Positions 1 through 7,557 of a stretch of DNA of 64,000 bases are shown here, one piece after another. A program made the translations under genes and the position numbers. The notes below the pieces were generated by a model. That model had not been told where the DNA came from. It did not search any database and worked only from the letters and a program-made list of their open reading frames with translations. Where the stretch lies: positions 1-64,000 of the forward strand of contig NZ_LXVX01000004.1 of the NCBI RefSeq assembly GCF_001650725.1. Direction: 5' to 3'. Each line of letters begins with the position of its first letter. Position 1 is the first letter of the stretch. The DNA is from Sphingobium sp. TCM1. GTDB taxonomy: Bacteria > Pseudomonadota > Alphaproteobacteria > Sphingomonadales > Sphingomonadaceae.

Positions 1-96
1 ACGCAAGGCCATCTTCAACAAACCAGCATCATATTATCTGAAAAGGGGGTCCCTCTTCGACGCCGATCGGGGGTCCCTTTTGAACGCCGTTTGACA
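1..96. mobile_element. Terminal end of an IS21-family-like insertion sequence
   Basis: Read on the minus strand from position 96, the sequence begins TGTCAAA and then carries two direct repeats of the form CGGCGT-N6-GGGACCCCC (roughly 63-89 and 40-66). A TGT start and multiple internal terminal repeats are the known layout of IS21-family ends. The boundary falls inside the ParB-like reading frame, whose last codons are supplied by this DNA. The transposase genes would lie outside the window to the left. The family assignment rests only on the terminus architecture. Confidence 0.5.
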
Positions 97-1046
97 CCCT
101 TGGTGGTCAGATACCCCTCATGGAAGGTGACTTCGCCGCGATGGCTGATGGCAACATAGACCCGCCCACCTTTCTTCTTCGGGCAGCGCTCATGCTCCCA
201 TGTGTGGAAATAGTCGCCGCGCTCCAGGACGACGACCTCCGGCCATCCCGCCTCGCGATAGCTTGCGGCTCGCTGCTCGACCGCCGCCATCTGCGCCGTC
301 CAGAAATCTGAGGAACAAACAAAATAGCTGTCCTCGCCGAACAGGTTGGAGACGGTTTCGCCGGAATAGCTGGCAAGGTCGAATAGCGCGACCTTGGTGG
401 AAATGCTGCTCCCACCAAATAGCCATGATTTAAGATTCTGACCCATGGGGGCGTGATCGGTCTCACTGTCGAACAATGCCAGCCAGTCCCGCTGTTGCCC
501 CTTGGTGGCAAGCGTCAGATGCCGGACGGTGATGGCATCGATCCTCTCGGCCCGATAGAGATTGCGGATGCGCGGCATGAGATTGCCCAATGCAAGGGTG
601 CGCTTCACCTGCAATGCGGTCAGGCCGAAGGTCAGGGAAATGTCCTCCACATTGCGTCCTTCACGGACCAGTCGCGTAAAGGTTTCGCACTGGGTCATTT
701 CGTCGGCATCAAGCCGGGCGATATTCTCGATCAGTGACGCTTCCAGCGCTGCCGCGTCATCGCCCGCTTCCATGACGGCGCAGGGCAACGGGTCGATGCT
801 CCCGCTTTCCTCTGCCACGGCTAGCGCCGCATGATAGCGCCGCTTGCCCGCAACGATCTCATAGTTGGTCGGTGAACCTCCCTCGACAGGCTCGGGACAG
901 GATTTTGCTCGCACGATCAGCGGCACAAGAATGCCCCGCGCCCGGATGGACGGCAGAATATTGGTGAGGTCCGGTGCCTTCTTCACGCCGCGCATGTTGG
1001 CAGGCGAAACCGAGAGGCAGGCGATATCGATATGCTTGAGTTCCAT
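15..1046 (-). pseudogene. ParB/RepB-like partition protein, 3' truncated by an IS end
   Basis: The start is ATG 1046, chosen because AAGGAG lies just upstream; the longer frame upstream of it is non-coding in character. Residues about 1-110 form a ParB N-terminal nuclease-like domain with the motif GKRRYHAAL and the helix ending ENIARLD; a KorB/ParB-type HTH region follows (SLTFGLTALQVKRTLALGNL). Sphingomonad plasmid and island homologues are usually clearly longer than the 343 residues here. The last about 28 codons, after GYLTTKG, are translated from the insertion-sequence end, so the native C-terminus is missing. The domain is also interrupted by a short repeat-encoded insertion (SCPEPVEG). 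It may still make a truncated protein; loss of function is inferred. Confidence 0.7.
882..901. repeat. Sphingomonad CPEPVEG palindromic repeat inside the ParB-like gene
   Basis: CTCGACAGGCTCGGGACAGG matches the short interspersed palindrome that is abundant in sphingomonad genomes. On the gene strand it is read in frame as SCPEPVEG and separates VRAKS from NYEIVAGKRRY, two segments that are contiguous in ParB domains. It is therefore an intragenic insertion that keeps the frame open. That this repeat is common in sphingomonads is recalled knowledge; the frame-preserving insertion is seen directly. Confidence 0.65.
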
Positions 1047-1829
1047 GTTCTTTACTCCTTGCCAAAACACCGGCCCCGAAATGCGGGGTGGGCGGCAAGA
1101 GCGACCGGAAGGCGCGTCGGCAGAGGCGGGCTGCACCTGCAAGGCTGGAACGAAGAGGAAGACCCGGCACAGCCGGGTTGCGGCCCGCCGCGACGGGCCT
1201 AGAGGGTAGCGACGCCCACACCGCTTGTCGGAGCCGGTCAACGCCATCGCGCCCGCCGCGATGTCCACATGGGTCCCCCGCGTCATGCGATCGTAACGCC
1301 CCTTGGCGACGAGACGGCGCGCAGCAGCGGCTCGGTGGAGCGAAGCGGAATAGAGCGCGGCCCGTGCGGAACGCACGGGGACGCCCCCTCGCTACCGCCT
1401 GCACCCTGGCTACGAAAACCAGACGCTGAGATGCATAAAGCGGCGTGCCAATGCGTAACCGGCACTACAGTGCCCACGCCCTTGCGGGGTGGGGGTGTTT
1501 GCGGCAGATTGATTCGCGGCGGGCAGGCCATCGCAAAGGACGATGGATATGCCGAATACATCATAGCTCAGACGATCTGCGGGGACCGGCTAGCGTAAAA
1601 ATCGTGGCAATCAGGCAACAGCGCCTGAGAAAATACGCATGGGTGATGAGGCAGGCAAATTCCCGCCAATTCCCTCTACGTCCGTCGATGTCCCTCACCG
1701 TCCCTCTACAGCCCTACGACATATATCCGGGCGGCCTGACAGGCTGCAACGGGTGTCTTGTCTTGCGCGGAAACTCCGCCAATTCTGGCTTTAGGGGGCT
1801 TTGGCAACGCATGACTTGAAAGCTCTCTT
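1047..1829. other. Gene-free control region between the ParB-like gene and the AlpA regulator
   Basis: About 780 bases with no convincing gene. The frames that stay open here have arginine-rich, low-complexity translations and no ribosome-binding sites. Seen in it are the palindrome GGCACTACAGTGCC at 1461-1474 and, closer to the AlpA gene, three TCCCTC repeats at about 1671, 1691 and 1701, spaced by 20 and 10 bases, i.e. whole helical turns. These could be protein-binding sites for excision or replication control of the element, which is inference. Confidence 0.4.
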
Positions 1830-2069
1830 ATGCCCAACACCGATCGTATCATTCGCCTCAAAACCGTTCTCGACCGCACCGGCCTTTCCCGGTCCACCAT
1901 CTACCGCAAGATCGCGGAAGGGACTTTCCCCCGGCAAGTACCGATCAGCATCCATGGTGCTGGCTGGCACGAGTCCGCCGTCAATCGCTGGGTCGCTGAT
2001 CCTGTCGCTTACCGGCCAGACAACGACAATCCTCCATCGCTTGGGAAGTCGGGCCATGGAGAAGGATGA
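1830..2069 (+). CDS. AlpA-family helix-turn-helix regulator
   Basis: A 79-residue protein of AlpA type: a short MerR-like winged helix with the signature TGLSRSTIYRKIAEGTFPRQV at about residues 15-35, followed by the tryptophan-containing strand WHESAVNRWVAD. AlpA proteins of prophages and integrative elements activate excision or integrase genes. Its position upstream of a serine recombinase in the same orientation fits that role. The start is the ATG matching the family's usual N-terminus. The 3' end overlaps the next small gene by 14 bases. Confidence 0.8.
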   Translation: MPNTDRIIRLKTVLDRTGLSRSTIYRKIAEGTFPRQVPISIHGAGWHESAVNRWVADPVAYRPDNDNPPSLGKSGHGEG

Positions 2070-2253
2070 CAACACCGCGCCGCCCAATCGCCTGACCGCC
2101 GCCAACGATAACGGGCCTCTCACCGAGCCGTCCAGCGTGGACGTTGAGGCGGCGCTAATCCGCATCGCGGAGGCGATCGGCCGCCATATTGCGCGTCAGC
2201 ATATTCGCGCGTGCAAAGCCGCCAATGACAATGAGCCCGAAGTAACAGAATGA
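2056..2253 (+). CDS. Small hypothetical protein of the element (AANDN motif)
   Basis: A 65-residue acidic and polar protein overlapping the AlpA gene by 14 bases and read in the same direction, so probably translationally coupled. It contains two ANDN motifs, LTAANDNGP near residue 15 and KAANDNEPE near the C-terminus, a short sequence signature common in sphingomonad proteins. The middle, VDVEAALIRIAEAIGRHIARQH, should form an amphipathic helix. No catalytic motif or membrane segment is seen, and no function can be assigned. Confidence 0.55.
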   Translation: MEKDDNTAPPNRLTAANDNGPLTEPSSVDVEAALIRIAEAIGRHIARQHIRACKAANDNEPEVTE

Positions 2254-2297
2254 TGGAATCATTGACATCAATGCTATTCGATGGCATATAATCCATC

Positions 2298-2582
2298 ATG
2301 AAGGCGGAACCGTTGCTCAACGAACGCCACCAGCTTGATGCGAAGTCCTTTGTAGAGCTTCGTATCTGGCGGGTGCCGCAGCCGGTGAAGGGATCGATAC
2401 ACGATCTCAAATATGCCCTCGCCTATATTGTCGATGGCGTCTGCGTGCTGCGCTATGACAATGAGGCGGGCAAGAGCGATCATCGGCATATCGGCGAGAG
2501 CGAAACGGCCTATGCCTTCACGACGCCCGCCGCATTGCTGGCGGACTTCTGGAAGGACGTGGACCAATGGAGGCAAAAATGA
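2298..2582 (+). CDS. tumE: TumE-type toxin of a toxin-antitoxin pair (DUF6516-like)
   Basis: A 94-residue protein with the pattern of the TumE toxin family: an N-terminal ELRIWRVPQPV strand region, SIHDLKYALAYIVDGVCVLRYDNE, then the GKSDHRHIG segment with conserved histidines and a C-terminal helix LLADFWKDVDQW. It is followed, with an ATGA overlap, by a DNA-binding antitoxin-like gene, which is the arrangement reported for TumE-TumA loci. Such modules stabilise mobile elements. The toxic activity is inferred from family and context. Confidence 0.7.
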   Translation: MKAEPLLNERHQLDAKSFVELRIWRVPQPVKGSIHDLKYALAYIVDGVCVLRYDNEAGKSDHRHIGESETAYAFTTPAALLADFWKDVDQWRQK

Positions 2583-2920
2583 ACATCGTAACGCTCTCCG
2601 TCGCCAGCCGCGACGATGTGACGCGCCGTGCGCTTGCCGCTTTCGGGGGCGAGGCCCAGGGCGCGCATCATAGCTTCGCCAGTCCCGATCTGTTGTGGCA
2701 GACGCTCACCCGCAAGCGCTGGGATTTGATCCAGGCGATGACCGGGCAAGGCGTCATGTCGATCCGTGAGGCTGCGCGGCGCGTGGGTCGGGACATGAAG
2801 GCGGTGCATGGCGACGTGCAGGCACTCATCGGCGCTGGTGTAATCCATAAGGAAGGGCGCGGCATCGTCTTTCCCTATGACGGCGTCCATGTCGATTTCA
2901 TGCTGACTAAGGCTGCCTGA
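2579..2920 (+). CDS. tumA: TumA-type antitoxin, HTH protein
   Basis: The start ATG 2579 overlaps the toxin stop as ATGA; a second ATG at 2567 is possible. The 113-residue product has a winged helix-turn-helix: RWDLIQAMTGQG followed by SIREAARRVGRDMKAVHGDVQALIGAGVI at about residues 50-95, then a C-terminal strand IVFPYDGVHVDF. This matches the HVO_A0114-type DNA-binding antitoxins paired with TumE. It likely neutralises the toxin and represses the pair. The toxin-first gene order is unusual among type II systems but normal for this family. Confidence 0.7.
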   Translation: MNIVTLSVASRDDVTRRALAAFGGEAQGAHHSFASPDLLWQTLTRKRWDLIQAMTGQGVMSIREAARRVGRDMKAVHGDVQALIGAGVIHKEGRGIVFPYDGVHVDFMLTKAA

Positions 2921-2949
2921 CGGCGGAACGGATCGCAGGAGTTTTTCTC

Positions 2950-4590
2950 ATGACCCGCATTGCCCTTTATGCCCGTTACTCCTCGGACCAGCAGAGCGCC
3001 GCATCGATCGAGGATCAGCTTCGCATCTGCCGCGAGCGCGCCGAGCGTGAGGGCTGGCATGTCGTCCACAGCTATCAGGATGCCGCGATATCGGGTGCGA
3101 GCATGATCCTGCGTCCGGGCATTCAATCGCTACTCCAGGACGCGCAGGCGGGTAAGTTCGATATCGTTGTTGCCGAAGCGCTCGACCGCGTGTCGCGCGA
3201 TCAAGCCGATGTGGCGACGCTCTACAAGCATCTTCAGTTTGCGCGCGTGCCGCTCGTGACGCTGGCCGAGGGCGAGATCAGCGAACTGCATGTCGGCCTC
3301 AAAGGCACGATGAACGCGTTGTTCCTCAAGGACCTGGCGAAGAAGACCCATCGCGGGCAGCGCGGGCGGGTGGAAAAGGGCTTCTCGGCAGGGCCGGTGG
3401 GTTATGGCTACCGCACGGTGCGGCGGCTTTCGAGCGAAGGCGAGCTGGTGCGCGGAGAATGCCGGATCGAGCCGTCGGAGGCGCCCATTGTGGAGCGCAT
3501 CTTTCGCGAGTTCGCGGCGGGCAAGAGTCCGCGCGCCATCGCGCGTGACCTGAACCGGGACGGCATTGCCGGTCCATCCGGCCGCGTTTGGAGCGATACG
3601 ACCGTACGCGGCAAGCCCAAGCTGGGCATCGGCATACTCCACAACGAAATGTATGTCGGCCTGCGGGTCTGGAATCGCAAGCAGGCCGTCAAAGACCCGC
3701 GCACGGGACGGACCGTGCGGCGTCTCAATCCCGAATCCGAATGGGTCCGGGTCGAAGTGCCTGACCTGCGAATCGTCAGTGACGAGATGTGGCAGGCGGT
3801 GAAGCGGCGGCAAGATGTGCTGGTCGAGCAATATAAGCCGATGATCGATGGCCTTCATGCGGCGCAGGCGAGCCGGATGCACCGGGCCCGTCGTCCCGTC
3901 ACTCTGCTGTCGGGCCTTGTCGAATGCGGCATGTGCGGCGGCACGGTGGGCTTGGCGGTCAACGGGCGCTTTGGCTGTATCAATCACCATCGCCGCCATA
4001 TCTGCGCCAACAACCGGACCATTCGCCGCGAGGCGCTGGAAGAGCGGGCGCTTGCGGGTCTGCGCGAACGGCTGCTGTCGCCGGAGAAGGTGCAGGCGGC
4101 GGTCGCCGCTTACGCCGAACATATCAACCGAGAGAACCGCGAACACGAAGCGCAGGTCGAAGCCGACCGCCGCGCGCTGGACAAAATCGAGCGCGCCATT
4201 GCCGGGATCATGACGGCGATCGAGGACGGGCTATACCAGCCCACGATGAAGGCCCGCATGGCGGATCTGGAGCGGCAGAAGACCGAAATCGCTGCCCGCA
4301 TGGCGTCGGTCCCGCACGTCGTTCCGGCGGTCCACCGCGGTATCGCCGCAATGTACCGGCGCGAATTGGAGCGGTTCACCCAAACGCTCGAAGACCCGCA
4401 AACTCGGCTCGACGCCTCCGACGCCATTCGTTCGCTCATTCACCGGATTGTCCTGCATCCCGGCGAAAAGCGGGGCGAAATCCATGCCACGCTCCATGGT
4501 GCTCTGATGGGCATCCTCGATTTTGCCAAGGAAACCCCTCGGCCCGCCGCCGTTGTTACGACGAAGGTGGCTCAGCCTTCGCTGGGGTGA
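2950..4590 (+). CDS. Large serine recombinase (site-specific integrase)
   Basis: A 546-residue serine integrase. Residues 1-140 are the resolvase catalytic domain: the nucleophile is Ser11 in YARYS, with the conserved arginines of LDRVSRD at 78-84. Residues about 150-290 are the recombinase domain (GYGYRTV; the RAIARDLNRDGI helix). A zinc ribbon follows with Cys326, Cys329, Cys343 and Cys352, and a coiled-coil segment at about 385-450 rich in Glu, Arg and Ala, as in phage-type integrases. It integrates and excises the element by breaking both strands at att sites. The gene stands at the edge of the element beside unrelated metabolic genes, consistent with an adjacent attachment site. Confidence 0.92.
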   Translation: MTRIALYARYSSDQQSAASIEDQLRICRERAEREGWHVVHSYQDAAISGASMILRPGIQSLLQDAQAGKFDIVVAEALDRVSRDQADVATLYKHLQFARVPLVTLAEGEISELHVGLKGTMNALFLKDLAKKTHRGQRGRVEKGFSAGPVGYGYRTVRRLSSEGELVRGECRIEPSEAPIVERIFREFAAGKSPRAIARDLNRDGIAGPSGRVWSDTTVRGKPKLGIGILHNEMYVGLRVWNRKQAVKDPRTGRTVRRLNPESEWVRVEVPDLRIVSDEMWQAVKRRQDVLVEQYKPMIDGLHAAQASRMHRARRPVTLLSGLVECGMCGGTVGLAVNGRFGCINHHRRHICANNRTIRREALEERALAGLRERLLSPEKVQAAVAAYAEHINRENREHEAQVEADRRALDKIERAIAGIMTAIEDGLYQPTMKARMADLERQKTEIAARMASVPHVVPAVHRGIAAMYRRELERFTQTLEDPQTRLDASDAIRSLIHRIVLHPGEKRGEIHATLHGALMGILDFAKETPRPAAVVTTKVAQPSLG

Positions 4591-4657
4591 CGGTATAGGG
4601 GATGACAGCATTCGCGCGGCGGCGGCGTCGAAGCGGAACGCTGGATCGAATTCGGGG

Positions 4658-5677
4658 TCACGCAGACAATTCGACGCCCTGCCCGACGCCATGGCGGGCG
4701 CGGTAGCGGGAGGGACTCATGCCCGTCCACGCATGGAAGGCGCGCGTGAAACTGCGCGGTTCGGCATAGCCCAGGGCAGCCGCGATCGCTTCCACGCTGC
4801 GCCCAGTGCCGGCGAGCGCGCGAGTGGCCGCGTCGCGACGGACATTTTCGCGAATGGTGGTGAGGCTGCTTCCTTCCGAACGCAGGCGGCGGCGCAGCGT
4901 GTCAGGGTGGAGCGTGAGCGCCTGCGCCACCCCATCCGCACCCAGCGCCGGGTCCTGCGCCAGCATGAGGCGTACCTTGCGGGACAGGGTGCGGTCGCTC
5001 GCGGGGATCGACATCATGGCGAGCGGCGCGTCGCGCAGCATCTCCGCCAGTTCATCCCTGCTGCGGCGCACGGGAGCCCTGAGCGCATGGGCATCCATGG
5101 CGATGGCGCGTTCGTCCGCGTCGAAAACCCGGGGACAGGGGAAGAGATATTTGAACTCCTCGAAATAGCCGTCCGGGCGCGGATAATCGAAGCGCGCTTC
5201 CAGCATCGGCACCGTCTCTCCCGCCAGCCAGCAAGCCAGTCGATGCCAGATGATGAGCCAGAATTCGCTGAAATAATGGGTCGGGTCGCGCTGCGGTTCG
5301 GCGAAGCGGACGGCGATGGCCAGACGATCGTGACTGTCGTGCGCGACCGTGTGGATGTCCTGGCTGGCGAGATTGTAGAAGCGGATCGCGCGGCGCAAGC
5401 CGTCGGCGACGCTGGGGCCGGCGAGCGCGACTTCGCAGGCGAAGGCGAAGGCGCCGAGCGGCATGGCATGGGCGGTGTAGCCCATATATTCGTCACCAAG
5501 AGCACGCCATATGCTGCGCACGAGGCGCGCCATCGCATCGACATCGCCGCGCCAGGCGGGGTCATGGAGCTGGGCGGGCGCGATGCCCGCTGCGCGGAGA
5601 AGATGGTCGACGTCCACGCCCCGGCGGCGCGCGCCATCGGTGCACACATGGAAATAATAGCGGTCGATCGTGGCCAT
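4658..5677 (-). CDS. AraC-family transcriptional regulator (OruR/ArgR-like)
   Basis: A 339-residue regulator with an N-terminal ligand-binding domain of the Arabinose_bd (PF12625) type, starting VDVDHLLRAAGIAP, and a C-terminal double HTH of about 100 residues: VAQALTLHPDTLRRRLRSEG, then AIAAALGYAEPRSFTRAFHAWTGMSPSRYR. This subfamily usually activates a neighbouring catabolic operon in response to a substrate. It is divergent from the HpaB-family gene at 5803, whose start lies 125 bases away, so it most likely controls that gene and the nitroreductase and hydrolase behind it. Confidence 0.88.
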   Translation of the reverse strand: MATIDRYYFHVCTDGARRRGVDVDHLLRAAGIAPAQLHDPAWRGDVDAMARLVRSIWRALGDEYMGYTAHAMPLGAFAFACEVALAGPSVADGLRRAIRFYNLASQDIHTVAHDSHDRLAIAVRFAEPQRDPTHYFSEFWLIIWHRLACWLAGETVPMLEARFDYPRPDGYFEEFKYLFPCPRVFDADERAIAMDAHALRAPVRRSRDELAEMLRDAPLAMMSIPASDRTLSRKVRLMLAQDPALGADGVAQALTLHPDTLRRRLRSEGSSLTTIRENVRRDAATRALAGTGRSVEAIAAALGYAEPRSFTRAFHAWTGMSPSRYRARHGVGQGVELSA

Positions 5678-5719
5678 ATCGTTCTGCCCGATTTGGTGAG
5701 TTTAAGTCGCTCATACTGA

Positions 5720-5738
5720 CCTGTTGGCGTCCGACAGG
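5720..5738. promoter_or_regulatory. Inverted repeat in the AraC/HpaB divergent promoter
   Basis: CCTGTTGGCGTCCGACAGG has arms CCTGTYGG and CCRACAGG around CGT. It sits between the AraC gene and the gene it probably controls, so it is a candidate AraC or RNA polymerase-proximal operator. A second inverted repeat lies downstream at 5761-5786. Confidence 0.4.
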
Positions 5739-5760
5739 GAAGCCTAGACTAAGCCCCATT

Positions 5761-5786
5761 CGTTTCGCCGGGTAGGGCGAGAAACG
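5761..5786 (+). promoter_or_regulatory. Leader hairpin before the HpaB-family gene
   Basis: CGTTTCGCC and GGCGAGAAACG pair around a short loop, ending 6 bases before the GAGGAG ribosome-binding site of the gene at 5803. It could shape the mRNA leader or be an operator; only the pairing is directly visible. Confidence 0.4.
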
Positions 5787-5802
5787 ATCCGAGGAGATCA
5801 TC

Positions 5803-7353
5803 ATGGCCACCACCATCGACCGCATTCCCGACCGCATCGACACCGGCGTGCAGCGCCGCGAGGAGAGCGCCGCAGAGCGCTGGGCGCGCTTTGCGCCAAT
5901 CGCCACGGGCGAAGACTATGTGGAGTCGTTGCGCAATCGTGGCGTGACCGTCTATCTGTTCGGAGAGCGCATAGCCGAACCGGTCGACCATCCGATCATC
6001 CGCCCGTCCATCAATGCGCTGAAACGCACCTATGACCTGGCGGTGGAAGACCCGGAACTGGCGACCGCCCATTCGTTGCTGATCGATGCGCCGGTCAATC
6101 GTTTCCTGCATATCGTAGGCAGTCCGCAGGATCTGGTGATGAAGAACCGGATGCAGCGGCGGCTGGGCCAGTTGACCGGCACCTGTTTCCAGCGCTGCGC
6201 GGGGCTGGACACGATCAGCGTTCTGCATTCGATCACCTATGATATCGACCAGAAACACGGCACATCCTACCATCGGCGCTATCTGGACTTCATGAAGGAG
6301 GCCCAGCGCAACAACATCATCCTGGGCGCGGGCATGACCGACCCCAAAGGCGACCGGTCCAAGCGGCCGAGCGAGCAGGCCGATCCCGACCTGTTCCTGC
6401 ACGTGAGCCGCCGCACCGAGAAGGGCATCTATGTCCAGGGCGCCAAGGCGCACATGACCGGCGGCCTCAACAGCCACTGGATCGCGGTGATGCCGACGAT
6501 GAACATGGGCGAGCAGGATCGCGACTATGCCGTCGTCGGGCTGGTGCCGGGCGATGCGGAGGGCATCACCTATATTTATGGTCGCCAGTCCTGCGACACG
6601 CGGGCGATGGAAGCAGGCGACATCGACAAGGGCAACGCGCAATATGGCGGGCAGGAAGTGCTGGTCGTGTTCGACGACGTCTTCATTCCCCATGAGCATG
6701 TGCTGATGGATGGCGAATATGAATTCGCGCAGGAGATGGTCGCGCGTTTCACCGCCTATCATCGCGCCTCCTATGTCTGCAAAACGGGGCTGGGCGACGT
6801 GATGGTGGGCGCGGCCGCCGCGATCGCCGACTATAATGGCGCCGACGCCGCCAGCCATGTGAAGGACAAGCTGGTCGAGATGACGCATCTCAACGAAACG
6901 ATCTTTTCGTCCGCCATCGCGTCCAGCCATGAGGCCAAGCCGTTGCCGTCGGGTATCTTCATGAACGACGCGATGCTGGCCAATGTGTGCAAGCATAATG
7001 TCACCCGCTTTCCTTATGAGATCAGTCGGCTGGCGCAGGATCTGGCGGGCGGTCTGATGGTGACGCTGCCCAGCGAGCAGGATTTCGACCATGACGTCGC
7101 GGGCCCGATGCTGAAGAAATATTTCCAGGGCCGCGCGAACGTGCCGATCGAATTCCGCCAGCGCATGTTGCGGCTGGTCGAGAATATGACGCTGGGCCGC
7201 AATGCGGTGGGGTATCTGACGGAATCGCTGCACGGCGCGGGCAGCCCGCAGGCACAACGTATCCAGATCCTGCGCGGCATGGAGGTGGAACGGAAAAAAG
7301 GCTATGCGCGCGATCTGGCCGGCATCCGTAACGCAGAGAGCGACGCGGCCTGA
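5803..7353 (+). CDS. HpaB / 4-hydroxybutyryl-CoA dehydratase family protein
   Basis: A 516-residue acyl-CoA-dehydrogenase-fold protein of the 4-hydroxyphenylacetate 3-hydroxylase superfamily. The family contains FADH2-dependent monooxygenases (HpaB) and the FAD plus [4Fe-4S] enzyme 4-hydroxybutyryl-CoA dehydratase/vinylacetyl-CoA isomerase. The cluster ligands of the latter in Clostridium are C99, C103, H292 and C299. Here C128 and C132 (TCFQRC) and H320 with C326 (YHRASYVCK) occupy the matching places, although the second pair is one residue closer. This favours the iron-sulfur dehydratase branch over HpaB. The start has GAGGAG 8 bases upstream. It heads an apparent operon with a nitroreductase and an alpha/beta hydrolase. 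The substrate is unknown. Confidence 0.8.
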   Translation: MATTIDRIPDRIDTGVQRREESAAERWARFAPIATGEDYVESLRNRGVTVYLFGERIAEPVDHPIIRPSINALKRTYDLAVEDPELATAHSLLIDAPVNRFLHIVGSPQDLVMKNRMQRRLGQLTGTCFQRCAGLDTISVLHSITYDIDQKHGTSYHRRYLDFMKEAQRNNIILGAGMTDPKGDRSKRPSEQADPDLFLHVSRRTEKGIYVQGAKAHMTGGLNSHWIAVMPTMNMGEQDRDYAVVGLVPGDAEGITYIYGRQSCDTRAMEAGDIDKGNAQYGGQEVLVVFDDVFIPHEHVLMDGEYEFAQEMVARFTAYHRASYVCKTGLGDVMVGAAAAIADYNGADAASHVKDKLVEMTHLNETIFSSAIASSHEAKPLPSGIFMNDAMLANVCKHNVTRFPYEISRLAQDLAGGLMVTLPSEQDFDHDVAGPMLKKYFQGRANVPIEFRQRMLRLVENMTLGRNAVGYLTESLHGAGSPQAQRIQILRGMEVERKKGYARDLAGIRNAESDAA

Positions 7354-7557
7354 CCGGCGATAGATCGACTGTGGCGCCCGGCGTGATCCGGCATCGGCCG
7401 CGGTCATCGCCTGCTGGAAAAGGGTCCGGCCGCATTTCGCCGGTTGCCGTTGGGGGACAAGCCGGGCAGAACGGTGGTTCAGTCGCGGCAGACCCCCTCG
7501 TGCGCCGGCGCGCACCCTTATATCAGACACGCCGTAAGAGCGGCAATGGGAGGCATT

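Larger units (their letters stand above)
1..4657. mobile_element. Right part of an integrative element
   Basis: A ParB-like gene, an AlpA-type regulator, a toxin-antitoxin pair and a large serine recombinase lie together, directly before a block of metabolic genes. Serine integrases normally sit next to one attachment site, so the right boundary is inferred between the recombinase stop at 4590 and the AraC stop at 4658. The left limit is outside the window and is blurred by the insertion-sequence end at 1-96. No flanking direct repeat could be identified because the left end is not visible. Confidence 0.55.

Noticed and set aside
1088..1819. Several 90-130-codon frames between the ParB-like and AlpA genes
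   Set aside because: Composition and lack of start signals indicate non-coding DNA; the upstream extension of the ParB frame beyond ATG 1046 is rejected for the same reason.
3130..4146. 338-codon minus-strand frame opposite the serine recombinase
   Set aside because: Shadow of a strongly conserved integrase, with no start signals.
5803..7353. Literal annotation as 4-hydroxyphenylacetate 3-monooxygenase
   Set aside because: No reductase partner (HpaC) is adjacent and the cysteine/histidine cluster ligands favour the dehydratase/isomerase branch; left open as family-level call.
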